A stretch of 64,000 bases of DNA from the NCBI GenBank assembly GCA_963682055.1, contig OY821742.1:33513060-33577059 (forward strand), given 5' to 3'. Positions 8,663 through 21,475 of the stretch are shown piece after piece (position 1 is the first letter of the stretch; each line of letters starts with the position of its first letter). The notes under the pieces were generated by a model. The model did no database searches, was not told the DNA's origin, and worked only from the letters and a program-made list of their open reading frames with translations. The translations under genes and the position numbers were made by a program. This DNA is from Primula veris. Lineage: Eukaryota; Streptophyta; Magnoliopsida; Ericales; Primulaceae.

Positions 8663-11085
8663 AAATGAAACAGATCTAAATAAGAAAAATAATGAAAAAC
8701 CTCTATAAACAGTGGTTCGTATCAAGAGCTAAACAAATAAGCGTGTTCATCCAAAAAAAAATCACTCATCAAAGCAAGCATCACGATTATTTTTCTATTC
8801 TGGAAAGTGCAAGAAGTTGCCACTTAGATAAACATAAGAAGTACGGAAGCCTAAACAAAGAAAATTATTGGAAACATGAAGCAACGATATGAAACGATAA
8901 TTGTGTACTTAGTTCTAATAGGTTAACTATTAAAAAAGTTAGTTGATCCTCTTTAATAAAAGTAAAAAAAAGCATAGAAGCCAACTTTCCGTAATTATAA
9001 AGCTACTACATTGCTTACAAAGAAAGTGAAATTAGATTTTTTTTAATATTAATTGGTGCGTACCCACTATTTTATTGATAACATGAATTATCATAAAGAC
9101 AACAAAAAGTTCAGTAAAACAAAAACTTATGGTGCGAAGAAAAAGAAAAAATAACAAGACTTTCATGTGTATCTCTACACACTTCATGTAACTTTTTCAC
9201 ATCTTGTGAAGCAATTGAGGATTTTTTTTTTGGTGATTGAAAAACAATGTTGTGACGGTCGATCACATCAACATCACCTTGTTTGGAATCAAAACATTTG
9301 TTTCACTTTAATTTATTTTGTTTTAAACGAAAGTTTTGATCCTCCCCCTAATGGTGCAGTGAATCGTTATGTTTGGTTAGAAAGAACCCGTAAAGATAGG
9401 TGGAGAGCAACAAATATGATCAACCAGATCTAATGGTTAACATACATATATAATTATATATATATAATTATACATATATATATATATATATGTATATATA
9501 TAAGTGGGTAATTCTTTTCATTTTCTTCAACGAGGAGCAAAAGCAAAACTTGTAGTCTTATTAAGCTTGGATTTTTTTTATAAGCTGTGTTGCCTGTCTC
9601 TGTTCAGACTAAAAACTAAGGTTTACATTTCTAAGAAATAAGAAGTTTTCATCTAAACTATCCCTCTTTTTCTTAACAAAAAAAAAGCCCTTTTTTAGAC
9701 TAGTTGCAGCGAAACATACCTTTAGTTATATAAAATATATGATTACATGCAGCAAAACTGAATGGAAGAGATAGACTGCTAAGCAGATAATTGTTGGGGT
9801 ATGTGACTGCCCCTCGAGTATGTAATCTTTACACACAAGAAGTACTTGCAAGAGTACGAGTTCAATTGCAATATGTAACACAGTAGTACAGATTCATTCC
9901 ACAGAGAAATATCAAAGTTGATTTCAGTAAAGAACAATTATGGAAAAGTATGTTTAAAGGGTACTAACGCGTTTAATTCCAATTATTATCACGTATGCGC
10001 TTTACTAGCTTAACAATTATCCCAAAAATAGGCAAACAAGGGTTGTCAATCCTTTTTACTATAAGATCTAGAATATATATTAAGCTTTCACCACAAGTAC
10101 TTTTGACACTACTTAACATGCAAATAAAGAATAGTGAATTCTTATAATCGCAATCAAAAGCAATAATCAGATGATAACAATTGTGAAACAACAAACACAT
10201 ACCAAAATAAGCAAACTAATGATAATAAGATCACAAGAAAACTTAGTTTACGCAAGCCAAATTGGTGTTGAACAATGTTGTTGATTGAAACTTGATGAAA
10301 TTGTATATAAAAAGTGAGGAAAATGGAATTAAATGGAGTTTTTAAAAAGAAAACTATGGTCATTATGCTTCGGTTTTGGTTACAATTATTTGGTTTTGGT
10401 CCGATCTGAATATTATTCAAAATGAAAAACCTAAAATCCGAAACTCCACGGGTCGTTCTTTCTCCAGAACTTGGCAGTTGCAACATTCACCAAGCTCAGC
10501 GGCGCATGAAAGAAGATACCCACGAAAAAAATAAAACTAAAACTGTCCAAACAGAACACTATGTCAAGATACTCACGGAATGAATCAGGTCTATTCTTAA
10601 AATAGTACTGTATCAATAAATTCATAATCCACAAGGGCCATGCAGTTCCGGGATTTGTTTATTGGATTGGAAACTATTTTTTAATGACTCGGGTTAACCG
10701 AATTTAATTGACCACTAAAGCAACAATCTTGAAGCCAAATAAATCACCCATGTAAGCATTTAATGGCTTGAAGTACGAAATGAGTGATGATGTAGCCAGC
10801 ACCGGCTCATCGAAGACACGTAAAAGACTCTATCATCCGGTCCTTATTGATCTCTTTCTAAACCTCACCATCCTTAATCATCCAGGTTTCTCCAGAAACC
10901 TATTGTAAAAGATGAAAATCTAAGTGATAATGTTTAAGTTGGAAACATTATCACCGATCGAGAGTGGTAGCACTAGCACTGATCGAGAAACTTGGAAGCT
11001 AGCTTACTTTTCTACGACATCGCAATATAGTGATGCTATTTGTCAAGACAAACTAAACCAGACTTCTAACCCGACTCTTCGTAAT
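8663..11085. other. Anonymous AT-rich region
   Basis: Contains a TA-rich microsatellite at about 9450-9502 and several short ORFs without recognisable similarity. No LTR, TIR or RNA gene was identified on either strand. Confidence 0.5.
9450..9502. repeat. (TA)n-rich microsatellite
   Basis: Runs of TATA with occasional CATA steps, self-complementary. It is visible directly and has no coding meaning. Confidence 0.85.
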
Positions 11086-11244
11086 ACTTATATATATATC
11101 ATGTTGAAACTACAAATTTTAGCCCTCAACCCTTGATCTTTCTCTTCCACATTATAGGTGTCCACGAAAGTGGATAAAAATGAAAAAGTTGGATTGACAT
11201 GTAAAAAAATCAAAATTATTATTATAACGTCATAAAACACTATT
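11086..11244 (+). repeat. Repeat U, copy 1 (left of LINE)
   Basis: Shares its start (TATATATCATGTTGAAACTA) and end (AAGTTGGATTGA, then a CATAAAACACTATTG-like stretch) with 12798-13067, on the other side of the LINE fragment. The middle differs. It is interrupted exactly where the LINE's T-run begins. The family is unknown. Confidence 0.5.
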
Positions 11245-12797
11245 GTTTTTTTTTATTTAAATTAAGCATTATTAAACCAGAATGACAACCAAACAAAGGG
11301 CATTAACAGTACAAGCACTGCTAAGGCAAAGAAGAAAAAAGATAACAAAGTATAGAGTTATTACATCATTTGAATATAAGAATGAAAATAGGAAAAGTCT
11401 AAACAAAATATAGCCTTTTGATAATAAAGAAAGCAAAAGTTCTCATAAGCCAACTGACGGGGAAGAGCTTTGGGTGACACAATTCATTAGTTGTGCAAGT
11501 GTGATAATTATATCCATTTTGACCAAAATTCTGATAGGAATATGCTGAGATGCACCGGAAACAGCTGAGATCAGTAGTGGAGAGCCACAAATTAGCCAGT
11601 TATCATACCAAAGAGATATATCTCTACCATTTTCCACTTTAAAGAAGACAAGATTTTTAAGCATATTTCTAGTACAAATAATTTTCTTGAGTAACTACAG
11701 TTAGAAGGAATGCTTGTGGCCCAAATATTCCTCTCATTAACGATATTAGAGAAGTCCCACTTTTTCTATAAAGAGTTGTTGGGTCACTCAGTCTCCACAG
11801 GCGATTAATAATAAGAGCAAAATTCCAATCCTTTAAGTTTTTAAACCCAAGCCCTCCCTCATTAATAGGATAACAGATATCTCTCCGAGCTACTCTAGCA
11901 TTTTTAGTACTCATTGAGTAACCAGGCCAGAGAAAAGAGGAGATGATGCTATTAACTTCATTTATATATAACCGCTACGGGTAAAATTTAATAAGAACAC
12001 CAAAAAATACTAACGCTATAAAGCACAAACTTGATGAGCGGGATTCTCCCGGCATAAGAAATAAATTTGCTAGTTCAACTAGTAATTCTGTTAGTGCAAG
12101 GTACCTAACAAGAAGGGGATCCTATTTTGAAAAGAAGGTGACTTCTATTATGAAGGAGCTCCTCTTCATCAATGGCACACGAAAACATGCTACTTTTGCT
12201 AGGGTAAGGAAAAAGGCCAGAGTATTTAGCAAATAAGTCAAGAGCACTAGTAATGATCTTAACAGAGTCTAAATTACCATAGCAGAAAATAAGGAGGTCA
12301 TCAACAAAACTTAAGTGGGTCACTTTAAGGTTTTTGCATTTGTAGTGATAAGTAAAGCTGTCAATTTCACAAAAATCATCAAGTATAATAGTGAGAACAT
12401 TCATGCAAATCACAAAAATAAAAGGCGAGATAGGGTCATCTTGTCTAATGCCTTTAAAACCTATAAAAAACCATTTCATTCCACCATTGATCATGATGGA
12501 ATATGAAGGGGTTTGAATACAAGCTTTAATCCAATCTATCGTGGTGGTTAAGAACCCCATAGTATCAAGCACGTCATTAATGAAATTTCAGTTCAGAGTG
12601 TCAAAAACTTTTATGAGATCAACTTTAAGAGCAATTCTAGGTTGAGTTTTATTCAAATGATAGCCATTTAAGAAGTCTGTTGTTGCTTTCACCAAATTGC
12701 TTTTAATATAAATTGTCTCATTTTTTTGTTCAGACAGGTAAGAAGTCTTGTTATATAGTCTGGCTTATTGGGATTCAATAATTCCAAACTTAACCAT
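11245..12797 (-). mobile_element. LINE (non-LTR retrotransposon), 5'-truncated, degenerate
   Basis: Minus-strand L1-type reverse transcriptase remnants. The open part at 12105-12572 includes FFIGFKGIRQDDPISPFIFV (fingers/palm motif, normally G.RQGDP.SP) and FVDDLLIFCYG, with the catalytic F.DD. Downstream, 11669-11914 has CYPINEGGLGFKNLKDWNFA, typical of the LINE thumb/connection region, and 11443-11664 continues toward the zf-RVT region (VENGRDISLWYDNWL). Stops separate the segments. A T-run at about 11245-11254 on the plus strand is the expected poly(A) tail of a minus-strand LINE. The endonuclease and ORF1 are missing, consistent with 5' truncation near 12797. Confidence 0.8.
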
Positions 12798-13067
12798 ACA
12801 ATTTATATATATCATGTTGAAACTATAAATTTTAGAGCATTTACAGCAGTGTGGTTCAAAATTGGTCATCTATTTTATATATCATCTAAACAGGATTGGT
12901 GTCCACCAGTGCCAACATCTCGCGGCGGTTGAGGGGAGACATGAAAGGAAGGAAGAAAGTGGAAAAAAAAAATAAAAAAAAAAGAAAATTCATTGCACCA
13001 CATAAAAGAAGTTGGATTGATATATGAAAAAGTCAAAATTGTTATAATAACAGGATAAAACACGATT
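12798..13067 (+). repeat. Repeat U, copy 2 (right of LINE)
   Basis: Longer version of the repeat at 11086-11244. It includes GAGCATTTACAGCAGTG, a phrase often seen at MITE ends, and an A-rich tract at 12960-12985. Terminal inverted repeats were not established. Confidence 0.45.
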
Positions 13068-13323
13068 GCTGATTTCACACAATTGATTTTAATATAAATT
13101 GCTATAAACAGGATGAAAAGCAATAAATGCGCACACACAAATTCACACTATATACACATACATATATTTAAAGTTTTAAACATTATACAATAAGTAGAGA
13201 GCATCCCATAAGTAAATGAAAATACCTCATATGCGACAATAATTTCCTTAGGAGATTTGTCACGGAGAAGCCTGAGAATATCCATATTGTATGGAAGATC
13301 GGGTGCAACTTACAACCAAAACC

Positions 13324-13995
13324 TAGGGGTGGGATCGGGTCCGAAATTCATTAACCCGAATGCCGACCCGATAAGAATCGGGAAGTACTTTTTACTCCCG
13401 ATCCCGACATTTCGGATACCCGACAACTCCGGTACCCGATAGTTCCGGTACCCGGCGGGTCGGGACTCGGGATGGACTAATCCCGATATTTTTTATTATT
13501 TAAAATCGATGACCTAAAAATTACTAATAACTACATAAAAAATTGTCTCAGAATTACCCAAAAAGTAGCACACATGAAATTTAAATTTTCACAACAATTA
13601 GCATGAGTGTTGAAGTCAAATAAGAGCTTTTAAGTTTGAAACAAATTCCATAAATATTCCTTACGATCTGTTAGAATTTGTAAATATGGCATAGTAGTTG
13701 CTAAGAAATCTGTTGCAACTTATCCTTAGAATTTTTTTAAGGAATTTCTTCATGACGTTGGTGGCAGTAGGTGCAAAAGAAGAACAAAACTTTGTTATAA
13801 AATATATAAAACCAAACATTTGATAACTTAATAATAATATGAAATTCATTTACCAATATTTAGGGTACCCGACACTTCATAAAATGAAACGCGATCCCGA
13901 TACGGATCCCGAAAGTAGTCGGGTCGGAATTCGTTCGAATCGGGAATTTTTTGGGTCGGGCACGGGTCGGGTTTCGGGAATTTTTCCCAACCCTA
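13324..13995. mobile_element. hAT-type MITE (non-autonomous)
   Basis: 672 bp with terminal inverted repeats TAGGGGTGGGA at the left and the complement of TAGGGTTGGGA at the right (10 of 11 identical). Flanks ACCAAAACC (13315-13323) and ACCAAACC (13996-14003) fit the 8-bp target duplication of hAT elements with one indel. The subterminal regions (13330-13480 and 13860-13985) are packed with CCCGA/TCGGG motifs in both orientations, as expected for transposase-binding repeats. The AT-rich middle has no coding capacity. Mobilisation would need a hAT transposase from elsewhere. Confidence 0.75.
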
Positions 13996-14214
13996 ACCAA
14001 ACCACCAAAATAGTGAATTAAGTAGAACACACTAACATAAATCTTTCACAATCAAATGTTCATTCATCCTCTATTTATGTGATATTTTAGTTTGCCTGAC
14101 CCCCTCCATTCTGGAGTGTTTGGAAAAAAAAAATTCAATCAAAGTTCAGTTAATAAAATAAAACATAATTCCAACCAATCAGAGACTTTGGTCTCATCAT
14201 CACGGAGCTCAATC

Positions 14215-14400
14215 ACCGATTATGTCTCATTATGTGTGATCGTGACCGATTATGTGCGATCTTGGCCAATCAACTGATTTTATGTCATCTTGTGTGATCA
14301 TGTTTTTTCATGTATGATTCTCTGTTATCATATATCCCCGATTATGTCTCATTATGTGTGATCGTGACCGATTATGTGTGATCTTGGCCAATCGGTCAAT
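14215..14400 (+). repeat. Short direct repeat (GATTATGTCTCATTATGTGTGATCG-type)
   Basis: A ~55-bp phrase running from GATTATGTCTCATTATGTGT to GATCTTGGCCAATC occurs twice, at about 14217-14271 and 14340-14393, with shorter ATGTGTGAT-like echoes between. It is non-coding and not recognised. Confidence 0.7.
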
Positions 14401-14827
14401 CACAAATGATCCTCGGTCGAACGGTGATGTGTAATATTGTGTATTTGTGTTTACCCGATCCTATGTGCTCAAATTTTATTTTCATGAACTGTTTACAGTT
14501 TACATTTCTAATTGAAACTATTGGGAAAAAAATACGATATAATCCAACTTCAGACGAATCGAGAGGTGGAGCCACTATTAACATTTTGGGGTTGCACAAA
14601 TCAAATTGTTATTTTACGGGATTGTGAGACTTATCATTTTTAAATTATTCTAAAATTTTCCTATACAAAAAATGACATTTTTGTAAATTGTGGGGGATTC
14701 GCACCCCTTAGTCCCACTATACATCCGTCCCTGGACGAATCCTAGCCAAATCTAATGGTTTTTGAGTATCAAAATCCGAAGTTCGAATTCAAATCCAATC
14801 CAATATTTGGAATTGTTAACTAATTAG
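14401..14827. other. No recognisable feature
   Basis: Only short unsupported ORFs on both strands. I see no element boundary or domain in this stretch. Confidence 0.4.
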
Positions 14828-15038
<211 letters not shown>

Positions 15039-15955
15039 TGGGGAAGGATCCACCGACACTTAAATCCACACCTAAATCTTCATCCAATCTCAAATATTCA
15101 TTTTTCAAATATTTTAACATATATAAAGATTAACATTGAGCAATTAAATCAACTCATATAAGACCACAACATTCAATAATATGTTACTATCTCATAAAAC
15201 CTACGGAAGAACACATTTATATAAACACATTTAAGCATAGGAATTCGACTAGTGTATTATTTTATCTTGTAATGCGTTTTATATATAGAAACATATTTGC
15301 GGTTAATTTTGGTTGACTTTCCTTTTGGAACTCTTATTAATTAGTTTCTACCTTTCAATGTTCTAGATACCTCTTCAAAGTTGTATGAAAGGAAGAGCAA
15401 AAGTCGGTGAGGTTAAGTTTTCGCCCGGAATTTAAGTCAGGTCAATTAAGAGTAATTGATTTGGTTCTATTTGGTTTTGACCAAATAACTATCCAAAACC
15501 AAAACAAACCAAATCAAACCAAACCATTTACTATCTGTTGTTTTCGACTTGGTTCGGTTGATTTCTAGCATAATCCTTTTGTAACCATCAAAGGGAAGTT
15601 TCATCAAGAAATAATTATATAAAGCACAAGATTTTGAAGAAAACTAATACAGAAGGAAACTGATAGCTAGTTAGTATAATTGGTAGAACTACCATCTTAT
15701 TATAACGTATAAAAGAGAGCTAAAAAGCCAAAACAATATATTTTATTTTTGAATTATTTACATTTATTCAATTCAAAATATAAAAAACACACAAAAATAA
15801 TGATATTTTCAAAACAATTATAATATTATACCAAACAAAATCGCTTTACGTATATTTTGTATAACAAAAACATTATATTACTCATGCTTTCTAATTTAAT
15901 ATATTCATTCAATCAATATACTTTTCAAAAATTCACTTACCCGAATCATATATAT
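15039..15955. other. AT-rich intergenic DNA
   Basis: Nothing coding. An AAACCAAA-rich stretch at 15445-15560 resembles low-complexity MITE-like sequence but shows no termini. Confidence 0.4.
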
Positions 15956-15956
15956 A

Positions 15957-15996
15957 GCACGCGTCGTATACGCAACGCGTGAGTAACGATTACTAG
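15957..15996 (+). mobile_element. Probable Helitron 3' terminus
   Basis: A 7-bp-stem hairpin (CACGCGT...ACGCGTG, about 15959-15982) is followed after about ten bases by CTAG and then T. This is the layout of plant Helitron 3' ends (hairpin, short spacer, CTRR, inserted 5' of T). The 5' TC end was not found, and the AT-rich sequence upstream has no RepHel gene, so the element would be non-autonomous. Confidence 0.45.
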
Positions 15997-16976
15997 TATA
16001 TACATAAATATACAAGTTTACTTTCCAGGTTTTCTGACTGTCTCTATCTATCTAATCATACGCGTATTTCTCTCTCTCCCTCTAAATCACAGGTAGTACT
16101 ATATGATATATATATATACAGATCTATCTATCTAATCTATCTATATGCTTTTATGTGTGCTCTCCTTTTTCCCCTAGTATATATATAAGACTTTATCTAA
16201 ATTGTCAATTTTATACTTGTTTGTTAGTATGAGTTTCCAGCCTCTTATATATAATATTAGGACTTGTGATGAATGTTAAGGCGGTCTTAGATTAGACTTT
16301 TTTATTGCAGCTTTAAAAGTATCTATCTGATTAGTTATTTACCTGTATATTCAAATGCATTTGGTTGATCAATTTAAAGTTCTATTTGGTTTGTCAATTT
16401 GAAGTTTTATTTGGTTTTCGATCACATGAAAAAAAATAAAAGTTTTTTTTACCCTTTTCTGTGATATTAGTCTGGACTTGGAGTAACCCAACTTTTTATT
16501 AATTTTGTTTTTTATGTGTAAGATTTTTTCAAATGTAGTATTTTTTTTCATCATTTATAGTAATATTTTTCATTTTTCAGTCTGGCCTAGTTTATTTATG
16601 TCGAATCTGTAGCGAAATAAGCTAGATAAATTTGATTTAAATGTGTATGTTTCTACTGAATAGTTGTACACAATAACTTTAATGCATAAATATCTTGATC
16701 TTGAATATCTAGCTGGTTTTATTTTTGTTACCCTTTGCCAATTTTGTATACGATTTTTTCCAATTACTTGCTTTCATTTTTCTGTCAGTCTTGTGCAATC
16801 AATTATACCTTGCTCTAATTTTTTTTTTCAATTCCATTTTCATATTTCGACAACGTATTTTTTCCTAATTGTTAGTAATTTTTCTATCTAGATCTTACTA
16901 CGCCTTCTTTTTTATCCGCCACATGATACACTATTCTTATGTGTTTTTAATTAAACATTGTCTTAAGACTTAAAGT
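15997..16976. other. AT-rich spacer
   Basis: Contains a short GATCTATCTATC-type microsatellite near 16120 and a TTTGGTTTGTCAATTT motif repeated at 16360-16415. No gene is recognised. Confidence 0.4.
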
Positions 16977-17190
16977 TATAAAAATAAAATGGGGAACAAA
17001 CTTTTTATTATAATCTCTTCTTTTTTGTTGGTGCTTACAAAAGAAGAACAAACACCTATTTATACTAATAGGAAGAAAAATGAAAAGATATAAGTTATAC
17101 TTATTCTTAATTACATTGCAACTCAAAGGTTTATAACTTAAAAAATTAAAAGTTGAACATTTAAAACCAAATAAGTTAGGAATTTCAACA
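16977..17190 (-). repeat. 3' LTR of minus-strand Copia, 3' end lost
   Basis: Matches 21262-21475 closely, including TTATACTTATTCTTAATTAC and the terminal GGAATTTCAACA. Homology stops at about 16977, leaving out the last ~35 bp of the LTR. Confidence 0.85.
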
Positions 17191-17236
17191 CTCCCCCTTA
17201 AGCTTGTTTGGTAACTCCAAGCAAATTTCTCAATCT

Positions 17237-20210
17237 TTGAAAATATTCATACTTGAGTGCATTTGTAAAAATATTCCGCTATTTGGTCTTGTGACTTTGT
17301 GTATTTCACTTCAACATACTTCTTTTCAATACATTCATGAATAAAGTGACAACGCGTGTCGATATGCTTATTTCGATCATGAATCTCCGGGTTTTTTGCA
17401 AGGGCAATCGCGGACTTATTATGAACAAACACTTTCGTCGCTTCATTTTGTGGCAAAATCGCATGACAAATACAAGAATTAGTGGCAACATATTCGGCTT
17501 CACATGTAGATAGTGTCACAATTGGTTGTTTTTTCGAACTCCAAGTAAAAGCCGTATCTCCCATATAAAAAACAAAGCCACTTGTACTTTTACGATCATC
17601 AATATCGCCTCCCCAATCGCTATCACTATAGCCAATCAACTCAAAATTATTAGAAAATGAATAGTTTAATTCAAAATCAACCGTACCTTTTATATAACTG
17701 ATGATTTGTTTTGCGGACTTCCAATGCGACGAAGTTGGAACTTCCATATAACGGCTAATAAGACCAACTCCATATAAAATATCCAGTCGAGTAATAGTTA
17801 AATATCATAATCTTCCAACAAGACTCTTAAAAAATGTCGGATCCACACTTTCATCCCCAAAATATTTCGATAATTTTGTAGCACAATCTACCGGAGTATT
17901 TATCGGTTTACACCCATCCATTTTAAACTTTTTAAGGATATTTTTTGCATACCCTTCTTGAGAAATAAAAATTTCATTTTTATTTTGTTTCACCTCAATT
18001 CCAAGATAATACGACATAAGACCAATATCCGTCATTTCAAATTCACGACTCATTACCCTTTTAAAATCCTCAAATAACTTTGGATTATTTCCCGTAAAAA
18101 TCAAATCATCAACATATAGGCAAGCAATCAACACATCATCATTTTTATCCATTTTCACATGAAGAGAATGCTCATGGGGACACCTTGTAAAATTATTTTC
18201 TTGGAAATACTTATTAATTCTAGTATTTCAAGCTCTCGGAGCTTGTTTCAAACCGTAAAGCGCTTTTTTCAATTTTAAAACTTTATTTTCAAACCCCATA
18301 ATCTTATAACCCGGTGGTTGTTGCAAATAAACTTCTTCTTCAAAATTTCCATTTAAAAACGCCGATTTCACATCTATTTTGTTTATTTTTTAATTATTTT
18401 GGGCGGGCAAAGAAATTAAAAACTAATAGTTTCTAGACGAGCTACGGGAGAAAATACCTCATCAAAATCGATGCCGGCCCTTTGGTTGTATCCTTTTGCG
18501 ACCAACCTTGCTTTATACTTTTCGATTTCTCCTTTTGTATTTTTTTTCTCTTCATTAACCCATTTAGCACCGATAGTTTTGTGCCCTTTCGATAAATCCG
18601 CAACTCCCACGTATCATTTTTTATTATCGAGTCCATTTCCTCATCCATAGCTTTTCTCCAATTTTTATTTTCCATCGCCTCTCCATAACCTATCAGTTCA
18701 CAACCCGCAAAAAGACAAAATAGAGTAACATTATCAACATTTTCCGTTACCTCATATAACTCTTGCATAGTGCGGAAACGTGGCGTTCTTTCGCTAGAAC
18801 TTTTGTCAATTGGGGATTGTGGTTGGACTTGTGATTGTGGTGATGGAGGTGGAGTAGCGAGCTCTTCTTCCATTTCGATTTGCTCTTCTTCTTCATCGCC
18901 ATAATAAGGGAAAAAATCGTAGTCGTCTTTCTTTTTGTCCTAATCCCATGTTCCCTCTTCATCAAACTCAACATCTCGACTAATAACAAATTTTCCATTT
19001 TCTGGATTATATAATTTATAGTCTTTCGCCCTCGAGTCGTAACCGATAAATAAAAATTTTTCGCTTTTTTCGTCTAATTTGGATCGTTTTTTATCCGAAA
19101 CATGAGCATACACAATACTCCCAAAAACTCGTAAGTGAGAAATAACCGGTTTTCTTTCGCTTCATGCTTCCTCGAGAGTTTTACCTCAAACACTTTGGGA
19201 TGGAGAACGGTTCGATAAATAAACAGCACTATTCACGGCCTCGGCCCAAAACTATTTTGGAACATTTTTACTTTTAAGCATGCTATGAACTATATTTAAA
19301 AGAGATCGGTTTTTTCTTTCAACAACCCCATTTTGTTGTGGGGTATAAGGAACCGTCAAATGATGAAAAATCCCATTTTCTTCGTAATATTTTTCAAAAT
19401 CATTTGAGAGAAATTCTCCCCCTCGATCCGATCTCATAAAATTTATTTTGTGACCACTTTCATTTTCAACACGAGCTTTAAATTTTTTGAAATTATCAAA
19501 AACATCGGATTTTCATTTCAAAAAATAAACCCAAGTCTTTCGACTAAAATCATTAATTAAAAGAGCAAAATAATTGCTTTTTCCAAGAGAACTTGGTTTA
19601 ATAGGCCACAAATATCCGTATGAACAACTTCCAGCGGTTTTTTAGCTCTTGTTGTCGCTTGTTTCGGAAAACTTTTTCTCGGTTGTTTTCCAAATAAACA
19701 TGTCTCACAAAATTTATCAACATAATCAATATGAGGTAAACCTTTCACCATATTTTTACTACTTAACAATTTCAAGCCACCAAAATTAAGGTGCCCAAAA
19801 CTCAAATCTCAAAGCCAAGATTTGTCTTTAAAACACGCTTTCAAATATTTAGCCCCACCATTTTGAATATCCAAAGAAAACATTCTATTTTTCGACATCG
19901 GGACTTTTGCAACCAAATTTCCATTTTTATCACTTAATAAAATATTATAATTTTTCGAATGAATATCATAGCCCTTTTCCAAAAGTTGTCCCAAACTCAA
20001 AATATTAGACTTCATATTTGGCACATAATAAACGTTCGAGATAAAATCATTTTCTCCATTTTTTAATTGGATTAAAAAATTTCCCTTCCCGTTCACCGGA
20101 ATTTTAGATTCATCACCAAAATAAATATCACCATTTGTCGTTTCATCAATTTCGGTAAACATATTTTTATTACCACACATATGGTTATTAGCCCCCGTAT
20201 CTAAATACCA
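17237..20210 (-). pseudogene. Copia pol (protease-integrase-RT-RNase H), multiply broken
   Basis: Protease: WYLDTGANNHMCGN with the DTG codons at 20193-20201. GAG-pre-integrase: LSFGHLNFGGLKLLSS and CETCLFGKQPRKSF (19557-19805). Integrase: VHTDICGL, MRSDRGGEFLSNDF and TPQQNGVVERKNRS (19252-19640), holding the D, D and [23 protein letters not shown] (18416-18610) and YVDDLIFTGN (near 18105). RNase H: SDSDWGGDIDDRKSTSG and LSTCEAEYVA (17247-17747). Defects include a stop replacing Arg in GRL-YLT at about 17805, frameshifts around 18200-18420 and 18700-19250, and a ~10-codon deletion in RNase H after CICHAI. Pol would copy and integrate the element; this one cannot. Confidence 0.9.
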
Positions 20211-20264
20211 CGTAGTATTTCTCCACTTTTATTTTTATTATGCGCAAATAAAAGTGTAGAACGT

Positions 20265-21196
20265 TCTTCATTTTCTCTAGAAAAATTAGCCCTTTACTCA
20301 AATTTATTATTACTCCATCTACACTCGGAAGCGTAATGCCCAAATTTTTGACAATTATAACATTTAATTTGGGACTTATCATACTATGGTTTTCCATTAT
20401 AATTTTCTCCTTTTCCACGGCCTCTCGTCGGATAAGAGTTTTGTCTCCTCTCTTCTTTTTTGAAAGAGTTGTAACCACCACGACCATAATTTTGACCTCG
20501 ATCTCTTTCTCGTTGTCTTTTCGAGTTGCCAAAACTTTTCTCGTTCATGCTAAATTTCGTTTGAAGAGCTTGCTCGAGCGACTCTTCTTTCACAACTCTT
20601 TTGTTGAGTTTTTCTTCATGAGCTTGGAGCGAGCCCAAGAGTTGATCCACCGTCATAGATTCTACATCTTTAGATTCCTCGATAGCCACAACAATATAAT
20701 CTCATTTGGAATCTAAAGAACGTAGAATTTTTTCGACAACACGGGTGTCGTTCAATTTTTCTCTGCATCTTTTCATTTGATTGACGACCTTTTGAACTCG
20801 TGAAAAATAGTCGTCAACCGATTCAGAGACTTTCATACATAAAGCCTCAAAATCACCACGTAAGGTTTGGAGTCGAATCTTTTTTACCTTGTCAACTCCT
20901 TTGAACGAATTCTCCAAAATATCCCAAGCTTCTTTGCTCGTGGTTGCACACGTCACCTTTTCGAACATAGTTTCATCCAAAGCTTGGTGGATGATGTTAA
21001 GAGCCTTTCGAACCTTCTTCTTTAAGTCCTCCATTTGAGCCTGAGTTACGTCAGCATCTTCTTCGGGTTCATTATACCCGGTCTCTACGATTTTCCACAC
21101 ATTTCGGGAACCGAGAAACACTTTCATTCTTATGCTCCAATTATCATAGAAATCTTTCTTAAGAATGGGGATAAAAGGGGTCAATCCACCGGCCAT
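20265..21196 (-). pseudogene. Copia gag with zinc knuckle, stop-interrupted
   Basis: Starts at an ATG at 21196, just inside the PBS (MAGGLTPFIPILKKDFYDNW). The gag core follows: WKIVETGYNEPEEDADVTQA, the AWDILENSFKGVDKVKKIRL helix region, and VVEKILRSLDSK. A TGA at about 20699 interrupts a stretch that resumes with [20 protein letters not shown] and an Arg/Gly-rich basic region. After a second break there is a CCHC knuckle CYNCQKFGHYASEC at about 20325-20366. Gag packages the element's RNA; two in-frame defects make this copy non-functional. Confidence 0.85.
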
Positions 21197-21222
21197 TTTG
21201 GGACCGTTGGCTCTGGTACCAC

Positions 21223-21475
21223 TGTTGGAAAGAAAAAAACAGTGCCGGAAAAAGCTAACTCACAAAAATAAAATGGGGAACAAACTTTTATTATAATCTC
21301 TCCTTTTTTTTGGTGGTGTTTAAAAAAGAAGAATAAATACCTATTTATACTAATAGGAATAAAAATGAAAAGATATAAGTTATGCTTATTCTTAATTACA
21401 TTGCAACTCAAAGGTTTATAACTTAAAAAATTAAAAGTTGAACATTTAAAACCAACTAAGTTAGGAATTTCAACA
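21223..21475 (-). repeat. 5' LTR of minus-strand Copia
   Basis: 253 bp, starting TGTTGAAATTCC and ending CTTTCCAACA on the minus strand, with TGTTG/CAACA inverted ends. Directly followed by the PBS-like GTGGTACCAGAGCC, complementary to initiator tRNA-Met with one change. Confidence 0.85.

Larger units (their letters stand above)
16977..21475 (-). mobile_element. Copia LTR retrotransposon, near complete, inactivated
   Basis: Minus-strand element of about 4.5 kb. It has a 5' LTR (21223-21475), PBS, gag, protease, integrase, RT and RNase H in Copia order, a polypurine tract (AAGGGGGAG on the minus strand, 17191-17203) and a 3' LTR (16977-17190). The LTRs are very similar over ~214 bp, but the 3' LTR lacks the ~35-bp end with the AAACAGTGCCGG phrase. 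Several stops and frameshifts disable the genes. A clean target duplication is not visible because the left end is damaged. Confidence 0.9.
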
